DNA of 64,000 nt from QPIN01 sp965224575 (GTDB lineage: Bacteria > Pseudomonadota > Gammaproteobacteria > Methylococcales > Methylomonadaceae), in NCBI GenBank assembly GCA_965224575.1, contig CBDCZQ010000006.1, positions 2,294,001 through 2,358,000 of the forward strand, in the 5' to 3' direction. How positions within the stretch are numbered: position 1 is the stretch's first letter; the number at the start of each line of letters is the position of its first letter. Under the pieces are notes generated by a model. That model was not told the DNA's origin, searched no databases, and saw only the letters and a program-made list of their open reading frames with translations. This document shows, piece after piece, positions 1 through 9,126 of the stretch. The translations under genes were made by a program, and so were the position numbers.

Positions 1-513
1 AGCATCTATCAAGGAGAAGATCATGATGCGCTGAATAATATCAAAATTGGTGAGTTTAGAGTAGAAGGCTTACAGGATGTTAAAGCAGGTAATGTGATTA
101 TTTTAACTTTAGAGTTAGATCTTAATGGAATTCTACAGGTATCGGCAATAGAAAAACTGACGGGTTTAGATAAATCTATCACTATTCAAAATGCATTTTC
201 TTATACTGAGAGTGGCAAATTAGACACGGCTAAACAACGAATTACTTCTCTTTTTGGAAAGCTGGATTCCAGTTTGTATGAGCAAGATGAAGATGAGCAG
301 GAAGGGCAGAGTGGTGTTGCACCAGAAGTTGAAAAAGCTTATCAGTTAATTTCCAAGGCTGAAGGATTATTTACCCAGGTCTCTAAGGAAGATAAAGAAG
401 ATATGAGTGATTTAATTAGACAAATAACAAAGTGTATAGACTCAGATAAAACTGATAACCTAGAAAATACGGTTGCACAATTAAAAGACATTATCTATTA
501 TCTGGAAACTTGA
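1..513 (+). CDS. Hsp70 (DnaK-like) chaperone, C-terminal part, cut by window start
   Basis: The reading frame is open from base 1 to the TGA at 511-513, so the gene begins upstream of the window. The visible 170 residues correspond to the end of the substrate-binding beta-sandwich (pattern VEGLQDVKAGNV, then LDLNGILQVSAIEKLTG, typical of Hsp70) followed by an acidic helical lid. Hsp70 proteins bind exposed hydrophobic peptides in an ATP-dependent cycle in the cytoplasm. The ATPase domain lies outside the window. The stop overlaps the start of the next small gene (TGATG), which suggests translational coupling. It lacks the EEVD-like tail of canonical DnaK, so it is probably a specialised Hsp70 rather than the main DnaK. 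Confidence 0.85.
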   Translation, partial: SIYQGEDHDALNNIKIGEFRVEGLQDVKAGNVIILTLELDLNGILQVSAIEKLTGLDKSITIQNAFSYTESGKLDTAKQRITSLFGKLDSSLYEQDEDEQEGQSGVAPEVEKAYQLISKAEGLFTQVSKEDKEDMSDLIRQITKCIDSDKTDNLENTVAQLKDIIYYLET

Positions 514-899
514 TGGAACGCTGCCCTTGTTGTAATGCTCGGTTGAGAGAAGTAACAAGTTGCCCTAGGTGTCTAGCTGATTTAACTGTTTTGAACAATG
601 TAGACCAAATGGCAAAGATATGGCTTAAAAAAGCAATAAACTATTGGCTAGATAATCATTTGGAAAAAAGTGTTGATGCTTTAGCGCTTTCTTTACATTT
701 AAAAAAGACTAGAGTCGCTGTCGTTTTTCAAGATTATATTATTCAGCAACAATGCCAGAAGGTTCTGGATTTATTATTACAAAAACAGTTGTACTTAGCG
801 AAGCAAAGCCTGTTTAAAATGCGACATCTGTTTTTATATCATCGGCAGTTACATCAATTGAATTTGTTTGTTGATAGTTTATTGATAAAAGATTGCTAA
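513..899 (+). CDS. Small zinc-ribbon protein coupled to Hsp70, unknown function
   Basis: A 128-residue protein. It starts with a CPCC-x10-CPRC zinc-ribbon-like motif within the first 20 residues, followed by about 100 residues that look helical (many Leu, Gln and Lys). The ATG at 513 overlaps the TGA of the Hsp70 gene, so it was preferred over the TTG three bases upstream. The overlap implies co-translation, so a role as a helper or substrate adaptor for that Hsp70 is a reasonable inference. I do not recognise a named family. It has no signal peptide or membrane segment and is likely cytoplasmic. Confidence 0.7.
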   Translation: MERCPCCNARLREVTSCPRCLADLTVLNNVDQMAKIWLKKAINYWLDNHLEKSVDALALSLHLKKTRVAVVFQDYIIQQQCQKVLDLLLQKQLYLAKQSLFKMRHLFLYHRQLHQLNLFVDSLLIKDC

Positions 900-980
900 T
901 CAATAACTAATTGTTTCTATATTATTATTTGAAAAATAAATTAAAGACTCCAGAATTAGAGCCTTTAACAAGAGTTTTAA

Positions 981-1496
981 TTACCTATTCATTTCAATTT
1001 CAGAGAGTTCTTTTTCAAACCCTTCAACATCATAATTTTGTTGGAGTTCAAGAAGTTCATTGGTATATGTCTCGACACCATATTTGTTTATTAATTGTTG
1101 CACTTCTTTATGTTTATCGGGATAAATGTGCTCCAGTATTTTTCCCTTAAGATCAGGAGGACAACTTAAGCAAACTGGGGGCCATGGGAACGGAAATGTT
1201 AGGTCAGAAATTATTCTTGGTTCTCTAAGTTCTCTAATGTCTTTAAGTTTGTCAAGGTCTAATAAGGGTACACATTTTGTTGAACCATAAGTTCTAGATC
1301 CTTGTGGGGGATTCTCTTTTGCAGCAGTTCGGTTTATTATACATTTTGTATAGCTTGGGGCCATAATACTGGTTCTTGTAGCGTCACTATAATATACAGT
1401 GGCTTCCCAAAAAGGATCACTCGCATTAGCTTGAATGCCAAATAATATCAGTATTGTAAAAATTAAATTTGTAAAGATAAGCTTTTTTTTAATCAT
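981..1496 (-). CDS. Secreted hypothetical protein
   Basis: A 171-residue protein with a clear Sec signal peptide (MIKKKLIF, a hydrophobic stretch, then QANA as probable cleavage site near residue 25). The mature part has four cysteines (TKC, TKC, VCLSC) and a charged helical C-terminus. A GGAGAG Shine-Dalgarno sequence lies a few bases before the ATG. It converges on the zinc-ribbon gene. The start of the mature region (TVYYSDATR, then PSYTKC) resembles the start of the IS-split secreted protein near 28.6 kb (TVWYDSETR, then PPSWAC), so the two may be distant relatives. A matching palindrome lies upstream of both. Function unknown. Confidence 0.6.
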   Translation of the reverse strand: MIKKKLIFTNLIFTILILFGIQANASDPFWEATVYYSDATRTSIMAPSYTKCIINRTAAKENPPQGSRTYGSTKCVPLLDLDKLKDIRELREPRIISDLTFPFPWPPVCLSCPPDLKGKILEHIYPDKHKEVQQLINKYGVETYTNELLELQQNYDVEGFEKELSEIEMNR

Positions 1497-1589
1497 GTTA
1501 CTCTCCAGATTGGTTTAAAGAAACGGATGAATCAGCATTCATCACGAGTACATGATAGGCTCTAGCTAGTTGGTCTATATATGAAATAA

Positions 1590-1608
1590 TTCACATCAAA
1601 TATGTGAA
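1590..1608. promoter_or_regulatory. Operator-like palindrome TTCACA-N7-TGTGAA
   Basis: The 19-base sequence TTCACATCAAATATGTGAA is a perfect inverted repeat with 7-base arms, 94 bases before the start of the secreted-protein gene at 1496. A second site with the same six-base arms and the same N7 spacer, also followed by AAAAAT, occurs at 30684-30702 upstream of another secreted-protein gene. No regulator can be assigned. Confidence 0.4.
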
Positions 1609-1729
1609 AAATTCATAGTAGTAAATTAAGAAGTAGGGCAGAAGATAGGGAAATAGTAAATTAATCTGGGAGTATTTTGGTCGATATAATAATATTTATC
1701 CGAATAGTACCAAATGGCAGAGCATTAGA

Positions 1730-2722
1730 TTAAGATAAAAACTTTTTAATTTTATTAGAAAAAAATCCTGCTTTATCGGCTGCTTCAACCATTGTTTCAG
1801 GCAAGCTATCTACATAGACTGAATTATCAATTTCAGTGGGGCGAATTTCATTTTCTAAATTATCGAATGGTTTTTGTTTATCCATTAATTGATCAGTTAA
1901 TTGATCAATAATCTGTTGATGTTTTTTCCAAATATTTTCTGATTGTTGAACAACCAAGTCTAGTTTATTAGTACTTTGGTTAACAGAATAAGGAAGACTT
2001 TTTTGAGTGGAATCTATAAGTAATAGCAGTTTTTTATTAAAAATTTCTAACTGTAGGTTTTGTTGTAGAATTGTTTTATCTAATTCTAATTTTGTTTCAC
2101 TCTCTTTCTCTTGATTTTCGACGGGTTTTATTTCTTCAATTTTATGAATTTCCCTCATTTTTTCTAATTGCAGTTTAAGATCATTTAATTCATCAGTAGA
2201 TTGAGAGTCTTTTTTTTCTAATGCAAAAATTTTGTCCTCAGCATTCGAATCAAGGGAGTTTTTATTGCTTTTCTCATACAGATCATCTTTTAATTGCTCA
2301 ATAAGCTGGTTTTTTTCAAGAACCTTAGTATTTAATGCATCAATTTCTAATTGTTTTTTATTTGTTTCCTTTAAAGATAACTCCTCATTTTCAAAAACAA
2401 TAGATTCAAGTTTAACTTTTTCTTCTAATAAATTTGAAGAAGCCATATCAATACGCAGTTGTAGAGAAGCGACTCGTTCGGCATCTTTAATTTGTCCTTG
2501 TAACAAGTCTTTATATTTTTTTTCAGCTTTGTTTACGAGATGCTTATGTTGTTTAATTTTTTTTTTCAGTCCAATGATTCTTTTTCTTTTTAACACGGTA
2601 ATAATATAGCCACCAATAAACATCGAAAATAGTGCTAAAACAATGCTGTAGGGTATATTAGAAATAGCAGTTTGTTGCCAATCTACCCAATAATAAGCAA
2701 ATGTTTCTATAAATTTTTGCAT
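1730..2722 (-). CDS. Membrane-anchored coiled-coil protein
   Basis: A 330-residue protein. There is one N-terminal membrane segment at about residues 22-42 (IPYSIVLALFSMFIGGYIIT), followed by basic residues (KRKR) that would place the rest in the cytoplasm. Residues 50-280 are almost entirely heptad-like and rich in Lys, Glu, Leu and Gln, i.e. a long coiled coil. The C-terminus is acidic and then ends in a short basic patch. No family is recognised. The architecture suits a scaffold or tether at the inner membrane. Neighbours are other accessory proteins and give no functional hint. Confidence 0.6.
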   Translation of the reverse strand: MQKFIETFAYYWVDWQQTAISNIPYSIVLALFSMFIGGYIITVLKRKRIIGLKKKIKQHKHLVNKAEKKYKDLLQGQIKDAERVASLQLRIDMASSNLLEEKVKLESIVFENEELSLKETNKKQLEIDALNTKVLEKNQLIEQLKDDLYEKSNKNSLDSNAEDKIFALEKKDSQSTDELNDLKLQLEKMREIHKIEEIKPVENQEKESETKLELDKTILQQNLQLEIFNKKLLLLIDSTQKSLPYSVNQSTNKLDLVVQQSENIWKKHQQIIDQLTDQLMDKQKPFDNLENEIRPTEIDNSVYVDSLPETMVEAADKAGFFSNKIKKFLS

Positions 2723-3042
2723 TAATTTCCCCTGAAACTTCTATTCTGTTAATGAATGTACCAGATTTATAGACTTTTCAGTAATAAAATTATTACTTTT
2801 TATGTTTGGATAAGATGATTGTTCAGTATGTTTGAGAAAATTCACACGACAGGCCAAGTTTAAATTGTCGAATAAACTGAAAGAAGTGAGTAATTGACTT
2901 AATAACTTATTATTTTAATAATAAATGGATAAAATGAAACTCAACAAAACTGTTTTAACGGTAGCTGAGAGTAACGTTATTACGCTATGATGATCTAAAT
3001 ATTTTATGGATATGCATGTGTTTCTAATTTACGTATTTCCTA

Positions 3043-3123
3043 TGTTGGGCTACGGTTCGTTTTGTAATCCAACATAGGAAAGTCTGAAATGTTAAGTTAA
3101 TGATAGGGACGTTAGTTTAACCA
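3043..3123. repeat. Divergent copy of the paired-hairpin intergenic repeat
   Basis: This lies in the 488-base gap between two genes on the minus strand. The first hairpin has arms TTTCCTATGTTGG and CCAACATAGGAAA around a 20-base loop. About 15 bases later comes a degenerate second unit (ATGTTAAGTTAATGATAGGG...) that matches the second hairpin of the better copies at 11797, 18552 and 24470. The rest of this gap (2723-3042 and 3124-3210) shows no gene or motif I can support. Confidence 0.55.
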
Positions 3124-3210
3124 ACAAAAACACCTATAATTCCTTTATCTTAATGGCATTGACCCCAGAGTTTGGGAGCATTGAATAGTGATTATTTCCA
3201 CAATAATGAT

Positions 3211-5931
3211 CTATGGTTTAGGTATCATCAACACTGGGTTTGTACCATCTGCTGCGTTTAAAGTGGTTCCCCAATATCCCATCCAAGGGTCTAGACTGTC
3301 AGTAATGTTGATGAGACTATAGCCTGAAGAACTATCATAAGTCCGGAGTTGGTTATGGAAAATATTGTTCTCTTTTGCAACAGCGAGAGTACAACTTGGA
3401 TTACAATCAAGGCTATCAGTAGAAATGCGACTACCAGAAAATAACTGGCTCTTACCGTATGGATAACCTAGCAAATTTAGCTGCTCAGTTCCTGCTTCTG
3501 TCCCTAACAAAATTGAGAAACAATTTGTGCTTGAGCAACCTGCTGAAGGCGTAGATGGTGTTGTTGCACTTCCTATTGGCATCTCCAGAGTTTTATCGTT
3601 GCCAGTATTCTGGATAATCCAGTACCCGACACCCTGACTAAGTGTATCAGTCAATGCTGGTTTTACATAGCTGTTGCTAGTTATATCGTAATAGTAAACA
3701 ATCCAGGTATCATCATAGGTTCCGAGACCATCATCACCAAAAATATTAGCAACAGTATTGCTGGTTTTAGGATTCATAGGTAGACTGACTAGATGCCATT
3801 GGTTGTTGGGGAGTCGATGGGGGGGTATCACTGTGAATACATAGCTTGCGCCAGAAAAGTCAGCTAAATTATTACTGTCATCACCATTGATCCCAGTGCT
3901 GTCATTATCTTCAGCAAAAGCCCCCACCGCCACAGTATCACTAAAAATGGCAACAGATTTGCCAAATCGGTCATTGTTTTCCGTATTTGATGCTTTCAAA
4001 TAGGCCTGCTGTTCCCATGATGGTCCTGACCGGGTGAAGACATAGGCTGCTCCAGAACGGGGGGCTGAATTATTACTTTCATCACCATTAACCCCTGTGC
4101 TGTTGCTGAATTCAGTTTCAGCCCCCACGACTAGGTTATCACCAGAAATGGCGACTGATCTACCAAATCTATGAGGGAGTCCAAGATCCCCAACATTAGA
4201 TGCTTTCAGATAGGCTTGTTGGCTCCATGATGATCCAGAACCAGTAAAAACATAGGCTGCACCTGAACCAGAGCCTAAATTATTGTTTTCATCTCCGTTG
4301 ACCCCTGTGCTGTTACTGTCTTCAGCAAAAGCTCCCACTACAACTGTATCATTAGAAATAGCAATAGACCAGCCAAAATAATCGTTTTCTCCTGTGTTTG
4401 AGGCTTTCAGATAGGCTTGCTGATTCCAGGATGATCCAGAGCGTGTGAAAAGATAAGCGGCTCCTGACCGACTAGCTGAATTATTATTTTCCTCACCATT
4501 GAGTCCAATGCTGTTGCTAGCCTCATTCAGAGCTCCCACTACCAAGGTATCACCGAAAATAGCGACAGAGTGGCCAAATTTATCGGACGCATCCGTATTA
4601 GAAGCTTTCAGGTAGGCTTGTTGGCTCCATGAGGACCCAGAGCGGGTAAACACGTAAGCTGCACCAGAATTCTCAGCAGAATTATTGTCTTCATCTCCAT
4701 TGACGCCTGTGCTGTTACTGCTCTCAAATGAAGCACCGACCACAAGAGTGTCGTCTGAAATGGCCACAGAGTTACCAAATTGATCAAGGTTTTCTGCGTT
4801 TGAAGCTTTCAGGTAGGCTTGTTGGCTCCACGATGAACCTGTGCGGGTGAATACATAGGCAGCGCCAGACAAGTCACTATTCTCAGTAGGTGATCCCACT
4901 ACTAGAGTATCTCCAGAAATAGCGACAGAAAAACCAAATTGATTACCCACATCGGTATTTGAAGCTTTAAGATAGGCTTGCTGGCTCCATGAAGATCCAG
5001 AATGAGTGAATACATAGGCTGCACCTGACCTAGAGGCTAAATTATTGTTTTCATCATCATTGACTCCTATGCTGTTGCTGCTCTCATTACGAGCTCCAAC
5101 CACGAGAGTATTATTGGAAATAGCGACAGAAAAACCAAATTGATCACCCTCATCTGTATTAGAGGCCTTTAAATATGTTTGTTGCGTAAAGCTAGGGTCA
5201 ATTGTCAAGGGATACTGGGCTTGTTGGTCATCCACTAACAGACTAAGAGTGTTTCCCGTCAATTTCATTTGAGCTGGAATTGTTTTACCTTGAGCATCCC
5301 AGACTTTTAATTTGTTGTAACTAATGTTCGTTCCAGCTGCATTGGTAAAAGTCAGTGTATTATTTCTTAACTCAGTTTTTAGTTCGCTTTGTAATGTCAT
5401 CTGTAAAGTCAGAGGGTTTTGTTTATTATTACCTTCTGGTTTATGTTGTAGTACAAACCACTGTTCAAGCTGTTGCTCTGAGTTTATCCACCATTCTCGC
5501 AAATTGTCGTTCCATTGATAAGTGATTGTAAAATTTTTTTGGCTGATTGTTTCTGGGCTTTCTAAAGATTGTAAGGTCTGATAGCCGATAGCGTTTAGCT
5601 TCATGCCTAATTTATAGGGTTTTGTAGGTTTGTTTCGTGGTGTGAGTGTAGTAGTGCCGTTGGCAGCATAGTGGATTTGCCAGTCATGTGCAGGGTTAGC
5701 GGAGCGATACCCGCCTTTTTTATCTGAATAGGGTTGGTATTTGGCTTGTTTAACTTGCTGTTGGATGCTGTTCCATTCACTATCTGATAAGCCTTGTGGT
5801 ATTTCTTCCGATTGTATAGTTTGAGAGCGTCTTTCTTGTTCTGGTTTGTTTACCTGAGCCTGTAATAAGGAGCATAGGCTTAAAAGTGTGAAAATAGAAA
5901 TCAGTTTGAATTGGTTTGTGTGTGTTTTCAT
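3211..5931 (-). CDS. Secreted FG-GAP beta-propeller protein
   Basis: A 906-residue protein. A signal peptide (ISIFTLLSLCSLLQAQ) ends near residue 26. Residues of about 40-250 form a unique N-terminal domain. About seven tandem units of 55-68 residues follow. Each starts with QQAYLKASN and contains an FG-x-SVAIS core, then LVVGA, a SNSTGVNGDENNN loop and GAAYVFTRSGSSW. These are FG-GAP (integrin-alpha-like) repeats, and seven units fit one closed seven-bladed propeller. The second unit lacks the Asp/Asn-rich loop. The last 200 residues form a separate Cys-containing domain. The Asp/Asn-rich loops suggest calcium binding. A role in surface adhesion or matrix is an inference. The repeats are also strongly similar at DNA level (about 3830-5190). 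Confidence 0.75.
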   Translation of the reverse strand: MKTHTNQFKLISIFTLLSLCSLLQAQVNKPEQERRSQTIQSEEIPQGLSDSEWNSIQQQVKQAKYQPYSDKKGGYRSANPAHDWQIHYAANGTTTLTPRNKPTKPYKLGMKLNAIGYQTLQSLESPETISQKNFTITYQWNDNLREWWINSEQQLEQWFVLQHKPEGNNKQNPLTLQMTLQSELKTELRNNTLTFTNAAGTNISYNKLKVWDAQGKTIPAQMKLTGNTLSLLVDDQQAQYPLTIDPSFTQQTYLKASNTDEGDQFGFSVAISNNTLVVGARNESSNSIGVNDDENNNLASRSGAAYVFTHSGSSWSQQAYLKASNTDVGNQFGFSVAISGDTLVVGSPTENSDLSGAAYVFTRTGSSWSQQAYLKASNAENLDQFGNSVAISDDTLVVGASFESSNSTGVNGDEDNNSAENSGAAYVFTRSGSSWSQQAYLKASNTDASDKFGHSVAIFGDTLVVGALNEASNSIGLNGEENNNSASRSGAAYLFTRSGSSWNQQAYLKASNTGENDYFGWSIAISNDTVVVGAFAEDSNSTGVNGDENNNLGSGSGAAYVFTGSGSSWSQQAYLKASNVGDLGLPHRFGRSVAISGDNLVVGAETEFSNSTGVNGDESNNSAPRSGAAYVFTRSGPSWEQQAYLKASNTENNDRFGKSVAIFSDTVAVGAFAEDNDSTGINGDDSNNLADFSGASYVFTVIPPHRLPNNQWHLVSLPMNPKTSNTVANIFGDDGLGTYDDTWIVYYYDITSNSYVKPALTDTLSQGVGYWIIQNTGNDKTLEMPIGSATTPSTPSAGCSSTNCFSILLGTEAGTEQLNLLGYPYGKSQLFSGSRISTDSLDCNPSCTLAVAKENNIFHNQLRTYDSSSGYSLINITDSLDPWMGYWGTTLNAADGTNPVLMIPKP

Positions 5932-6287
5932 GACATAAATCCTCAGTGAAGTATATTCATACCGATAAGTGAGGATATTAACGCATTTTATTGGTTTATG
6001 AAAACAATTAATAGGATAAAAGGTATAGCTCTTAAATAGGTTAAGACATAGTAGTCGGGGATTGCAGTGTGCAACAAACCAGTTGAGTCAATTTTTATAT
6101 CGCAAGCTATTGATTCAATGTTATTTTACAGTTTTTTTCTCCTGAAAAAAATGAATTCACTACATCCATGTAGATTAAAATGCGCACCTAACCGAATGGG
6201 TGAGGCTAATATTTATTAAAATTTAAATAAAACCAATGACTTACACTATAACTTGCACTTAACTTATTTTTTTAGGTTGAATGAGTA
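5932..6287. other. Intergenic region without recognised features
   Basis: A 356-base gap between nirB (upstream on the minus strand) and the FG-GAP gene. It must hold the FG-GAP promoter. A GAGG Shine-Dalgarno-like sequence lies near the FG-GAP start. I see no convincing terminator, RNA gene or small gene. Confidence 0.4.
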
Positions 6288-8825
6288 TTAAACTTCTTCT
6301 ACTATTTTGATGTGCTTATGCTCTTCTTCATTAGCCGGTCGAATTTGTCCTCTTTCTTCCACAAAAAGAACATTGTCATCCGTTTTATCGCTATTAACAA
6401 AATGACGGAAGCGTTTTAGTTTGGATTCATCTTCGATTGTTGTTTTCCATTCACATTGATAAGTATCAACCACATGTTGCATTTGTTCTTCTAATTTATC
6501 GCAGATGCCTAATTTGTTGTCTATAACTACAGATTTAAGATAATCCAGGCCACCTTCCATGTTTTCCATCCAGACAGAGGTTCTTTGCATCCGGTCAGCT
6601 GAGCGTACATAAAAGATAAGTACTCTATCTATGTATTTAATTAAGGTTTCTTTATCTAAATTTGTTGCAAATAAATCAGCGTGACGGGGTTTCATCCCAC
6701 CGTTACCACAGACATATAAATTCCAGCCACCTTCTGTAGCAATAATACCTATATCTTTACCCTGAGCTTCTGCACATTCTCTGGTACAACCAGAGACTGC
6801 AAATTTAATTTTATGGGGTGCTCTTAAGCCTTTATAACGATTTTCTAATTCAACCGCTAATCCAACACTATCATCTACACCATATCGACACCAAGTGCTA
6901 CCTACGCAGGATTTTACTGTTCTTAAAGATTTTCCGTAAGCATGGCCAGATTCAAACCCTGCATCAATTAACTCTTTCCAGATTAAGGGTAATTGATCTA
7001 CTCTTGCGCCAAATAAATCAACTCGTTGTCCACCTGTTACTTTGGTATATAAGCTGTATTTTTTAGCTACCTGACCTAGAGCGATTAACATATCGGGTGA
7101 AACTTCACCGCCAGTCATTCTAGGCACTATAGAATAAGTCCCATCTTTTTGCATATTGGCCAAGAAAGTATCGTTGGTATCTTGAAGGCTAAGATGATTT
7201 TTTTCTAAAATATAATCATTCCAATAAGATGCCAGAATTGATCCAACGGCTTGTCTACATATATCACAACCAAGTCCACTGCCATGGTTTTCTATTAACT
7301 TGTCGAAGGTTTTGATTTCTTCAACCATGACGATGTTGTATAAGTCTCGGCGAGTGTGCGGAAAATGTTCACAAATATCGGTGTTGACTGCGATACCTGA
7401 TTTTTCTAATTCACTGTCTAAGACTGATTTTAATAAGGCAGTACAACCGCCACAACCGGTTGCAGCCTGTGTGGTACTTTTTAAAGTTGCTAAATCGGTG
7501 CAACCATTTTCAATCGCAGAGCAAATCTGGCCTTTGTTAACATCGTAGCAAGAGCATATTTGAGCAGAGTCGGGGAGGGCATCAGGGCCTAGTCCTACAG
7601 ATTCATCTGAGCGATGTGGTAAAATTAATGCATCGGGATGTTCTGGTAATTCTATTTTGTTTAAACAGTATTGTAATAGTGTGCCGTATCCTGATGCATC
7701 GCCTACTAAGACAGAACCTAATAAATATTTTCCATCTTCACTAACTACGATGCGTTTATAGATACCTTCTTTACCATTCTGATAGGTGTAAACCATGGAT
7801 CCTGGAGTATTTGCATGAGCATCACCAATACTGGCAACATCAACCCCATTTAATTTTAGTTTTGTGCTCATATCAGCACCAGCAAAGTTATCTTCTTTGC
7901 CTGCTAAATCTGCAACAACTGTTCTTGCCATTGCATAACCTGGAGCTACAAGACCAAATATTTGTTCTTCCCAAACGGCACATTCACCAATAGCATACAC
8001 ATCAGGGTCTGATGTTTTACATTGGTTATTGATAACAATACCACCGCGAGCTCCAATTTTAAGTCCACATGCCCGTGCGATTTCATCACGCGGTCGAATG
8101 CCTGTAGAAAAAATAACAATATCAGTTTCCAGTGTTTCACCATCAGCAAAAATCATTTTATTTTTGCATTGCTTGCCTTCAACGATTTCTATGGTGTTCT
8201 TATTTGTTAAGACGGACATGCCAAGTGCTTCTATTTTGTCAGCTAAGAGTTTTCCGCCGCCATCATCTAACTGAGCAGACATTAATCTGGAAGAAAATTG
8301 AATAACTTTGGTGTCAATTTTTAAGTCATTTAGGACTTTTGCCGCTTCAAGCCCTAATAGCCCACCACCTATGACAGCGCCAACTTTTGCATTTTTTGCA
8401 GCAGCTGTTATTTCTTCTAAATCGTCAATGGTACGATAAACCAGACATTGCTCTCTATCATGTCCAGGAATGGGCGGAACAAAGGCATAAGAACCGGTTG
8501 CCATGACTAATTTATCATAGCTAATAGTTAAGCCTTTTTTTGAAGTAACCGTTTTATGCTGCAGGTTGACTGTGGTAGCTTTGTCTCCAATATGAATAGT
8601 GATTCCGTTATTTTCAAAAAAACCATCCTCAACCATGGTTAAGTCATCTGCTGATTTACCTGCAAAAAAATCAGTTAAATGTAATCTGTCATAAGCAGCC
8701 CTAGGTTCTTCACAAAAGGTGATGACTTCAAATTGATCTTTAATTTCACTCGCCATCAAGTTGATCAGAAAATTATGTCCAACCATTCCGTTTCCGATAA
8801 CAACTAGAGTTTGTTTTGTACTCAT
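6288..8825 (-). CDS. nirB: Assimilatory nitrite reductase, large subunit
   Basis: Reduces nitrite to ammonia with NAD(P)H in the cytoplasm. The protein is 845 residues, the usual family length. Domains in order: FAD-binding Rossmann fold (GNGMVGHN, 11-18) and NAD-binding fold (GGGLLGLEAA, 153-162); a BFD-type [2Fe-2S] domain with C424, C426, C458 and C461; and a C-terminal ferredoxin-like half plus siroheme/[4Fe-4S] domain with C640, C646, C680 and C684. All key cysteines are present, so it looks intact. The small subunit gene nirD, normally next door, is not present in this window. No nitrate transporter or nitrate reductase is adjacent either. Together with the glutamate synthase at 32.8 kb it suggests nitrogen assimilation. 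Confidence 0.95.
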   Translation of the reverse strand: MSTKQTLVVIGNGMVGHNFLINLMASEIKDQFEVITFCEEPRAAYDRLHLTDFFAGKSADDLTMVEDGFFENNGITIHIGDKATTVNLQHKTVTSKKGLTISYDKLVMATGSYAFVPPIPGHDREQCLVYRTIDDLEEITAAAKNAKVGAVIGGGLLGLEAAKVLNDLKIDTKVIQFSSRLMSAQLDDGGGKLLADKIEALGMSVLTNKNTIEIVEGKQCKNKMIFADGETLETDIVIFSTGIRPRDEIARACGLKIGARGGIVINNQCKTSDPDVYAIGECAVWEEQIFGLVAPGYAMARTVVADLAGKEDNFAGADMSTKLKLNGVDVASIGDAHANTPGSMVYTYQNGKEGIYKRIVVSEDGKYLLGSVLVGDASGYGTLLQYCLNKIELPEHPDALILPHRSDESVGLGPDALPDSAQICSCYDVNKGQICSAIENGCTDLATLKSTTQAATGCGGCTALLKSVLDSELEKSGIAVNTDICEHFPHTRRDLYNIVMVEEIKTFDKLIENHGSGLGCDICRQAVGSILASYWNDYILEKNHLSLQDTNDTFLANMQKDGTYSIVPRMTGGEVSPDMLIALGQVAKKYSLYTKVTGGQRVDLFGARVDQLPLIWKELIDAGFESGHAYGKSLRTVKSCVGSTWCRYGVDDSVGLAVELENRYKGLRAPHKIKFAVSGCTRECAEAQGKDIGIIATEGGWNLYVCGNGGMKPRHADLFATNLDKETLIKYIDRVLIFYVRSADRMQRTSVWMENMEGGLDYLKSVVIDNKLGICDKLEEQMQHVVDTYQCEWKTTIEDESKLKRFRHFVNSDKTDDNVLFVEERGQIRPANEEEHKHIKIVEEV

Positions 8826-9126
8826 TTCCGTCCTATGTCACTGTAGATAATATTAGATTATACATTGCCTAAGCATACGTCGTGCCAATTCTATGAACTA
8901 AAGAGGAGGTATGAGACGATATAGGCCTTTTATTAATGAGTTGTTTTATTCTGCTTACTATTTTAATAACTTAGTATTAACTATTATTAATGAGCGCACA
9001 TTTATGGTGCTTGGTGTCAGGTTTTGCACCAGAAATTATTATTGAATAACGCGTTATAGAGTGTATTAAAATGATAATATATCCTCTCTAATATCCTTTT
9101 CTCTATTATTTTGCGTGATATAAAAA
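8826..9126. other. Intergenic region between divergent nirB and rlmA
   Basis: A 301-base gap holding the promoters of two divergent genes. A 44-codon frame at 8911-9045 (+) begins one base after a GAGGAGG sequence. That spacing is too short for normal initiation and the product is not recognised, so I do not call it a gene. No riboswitch or clear operator was seen. Confidence 0.35.

Noticed and set aside
911..1150. 79-codon frame on the plus strand
   Set aside because: It lies opposite the secreted-protein gene at 981-1496, which has a signal peptide and ribosome-binding site. This frame has neither.
8911..9045. 44-codon frame after GAGGAGG between nirB and rlmA
   Set aside because: Only one base separates the GGAGG from the ATG, too close for initiation, and the product is not recognisable.
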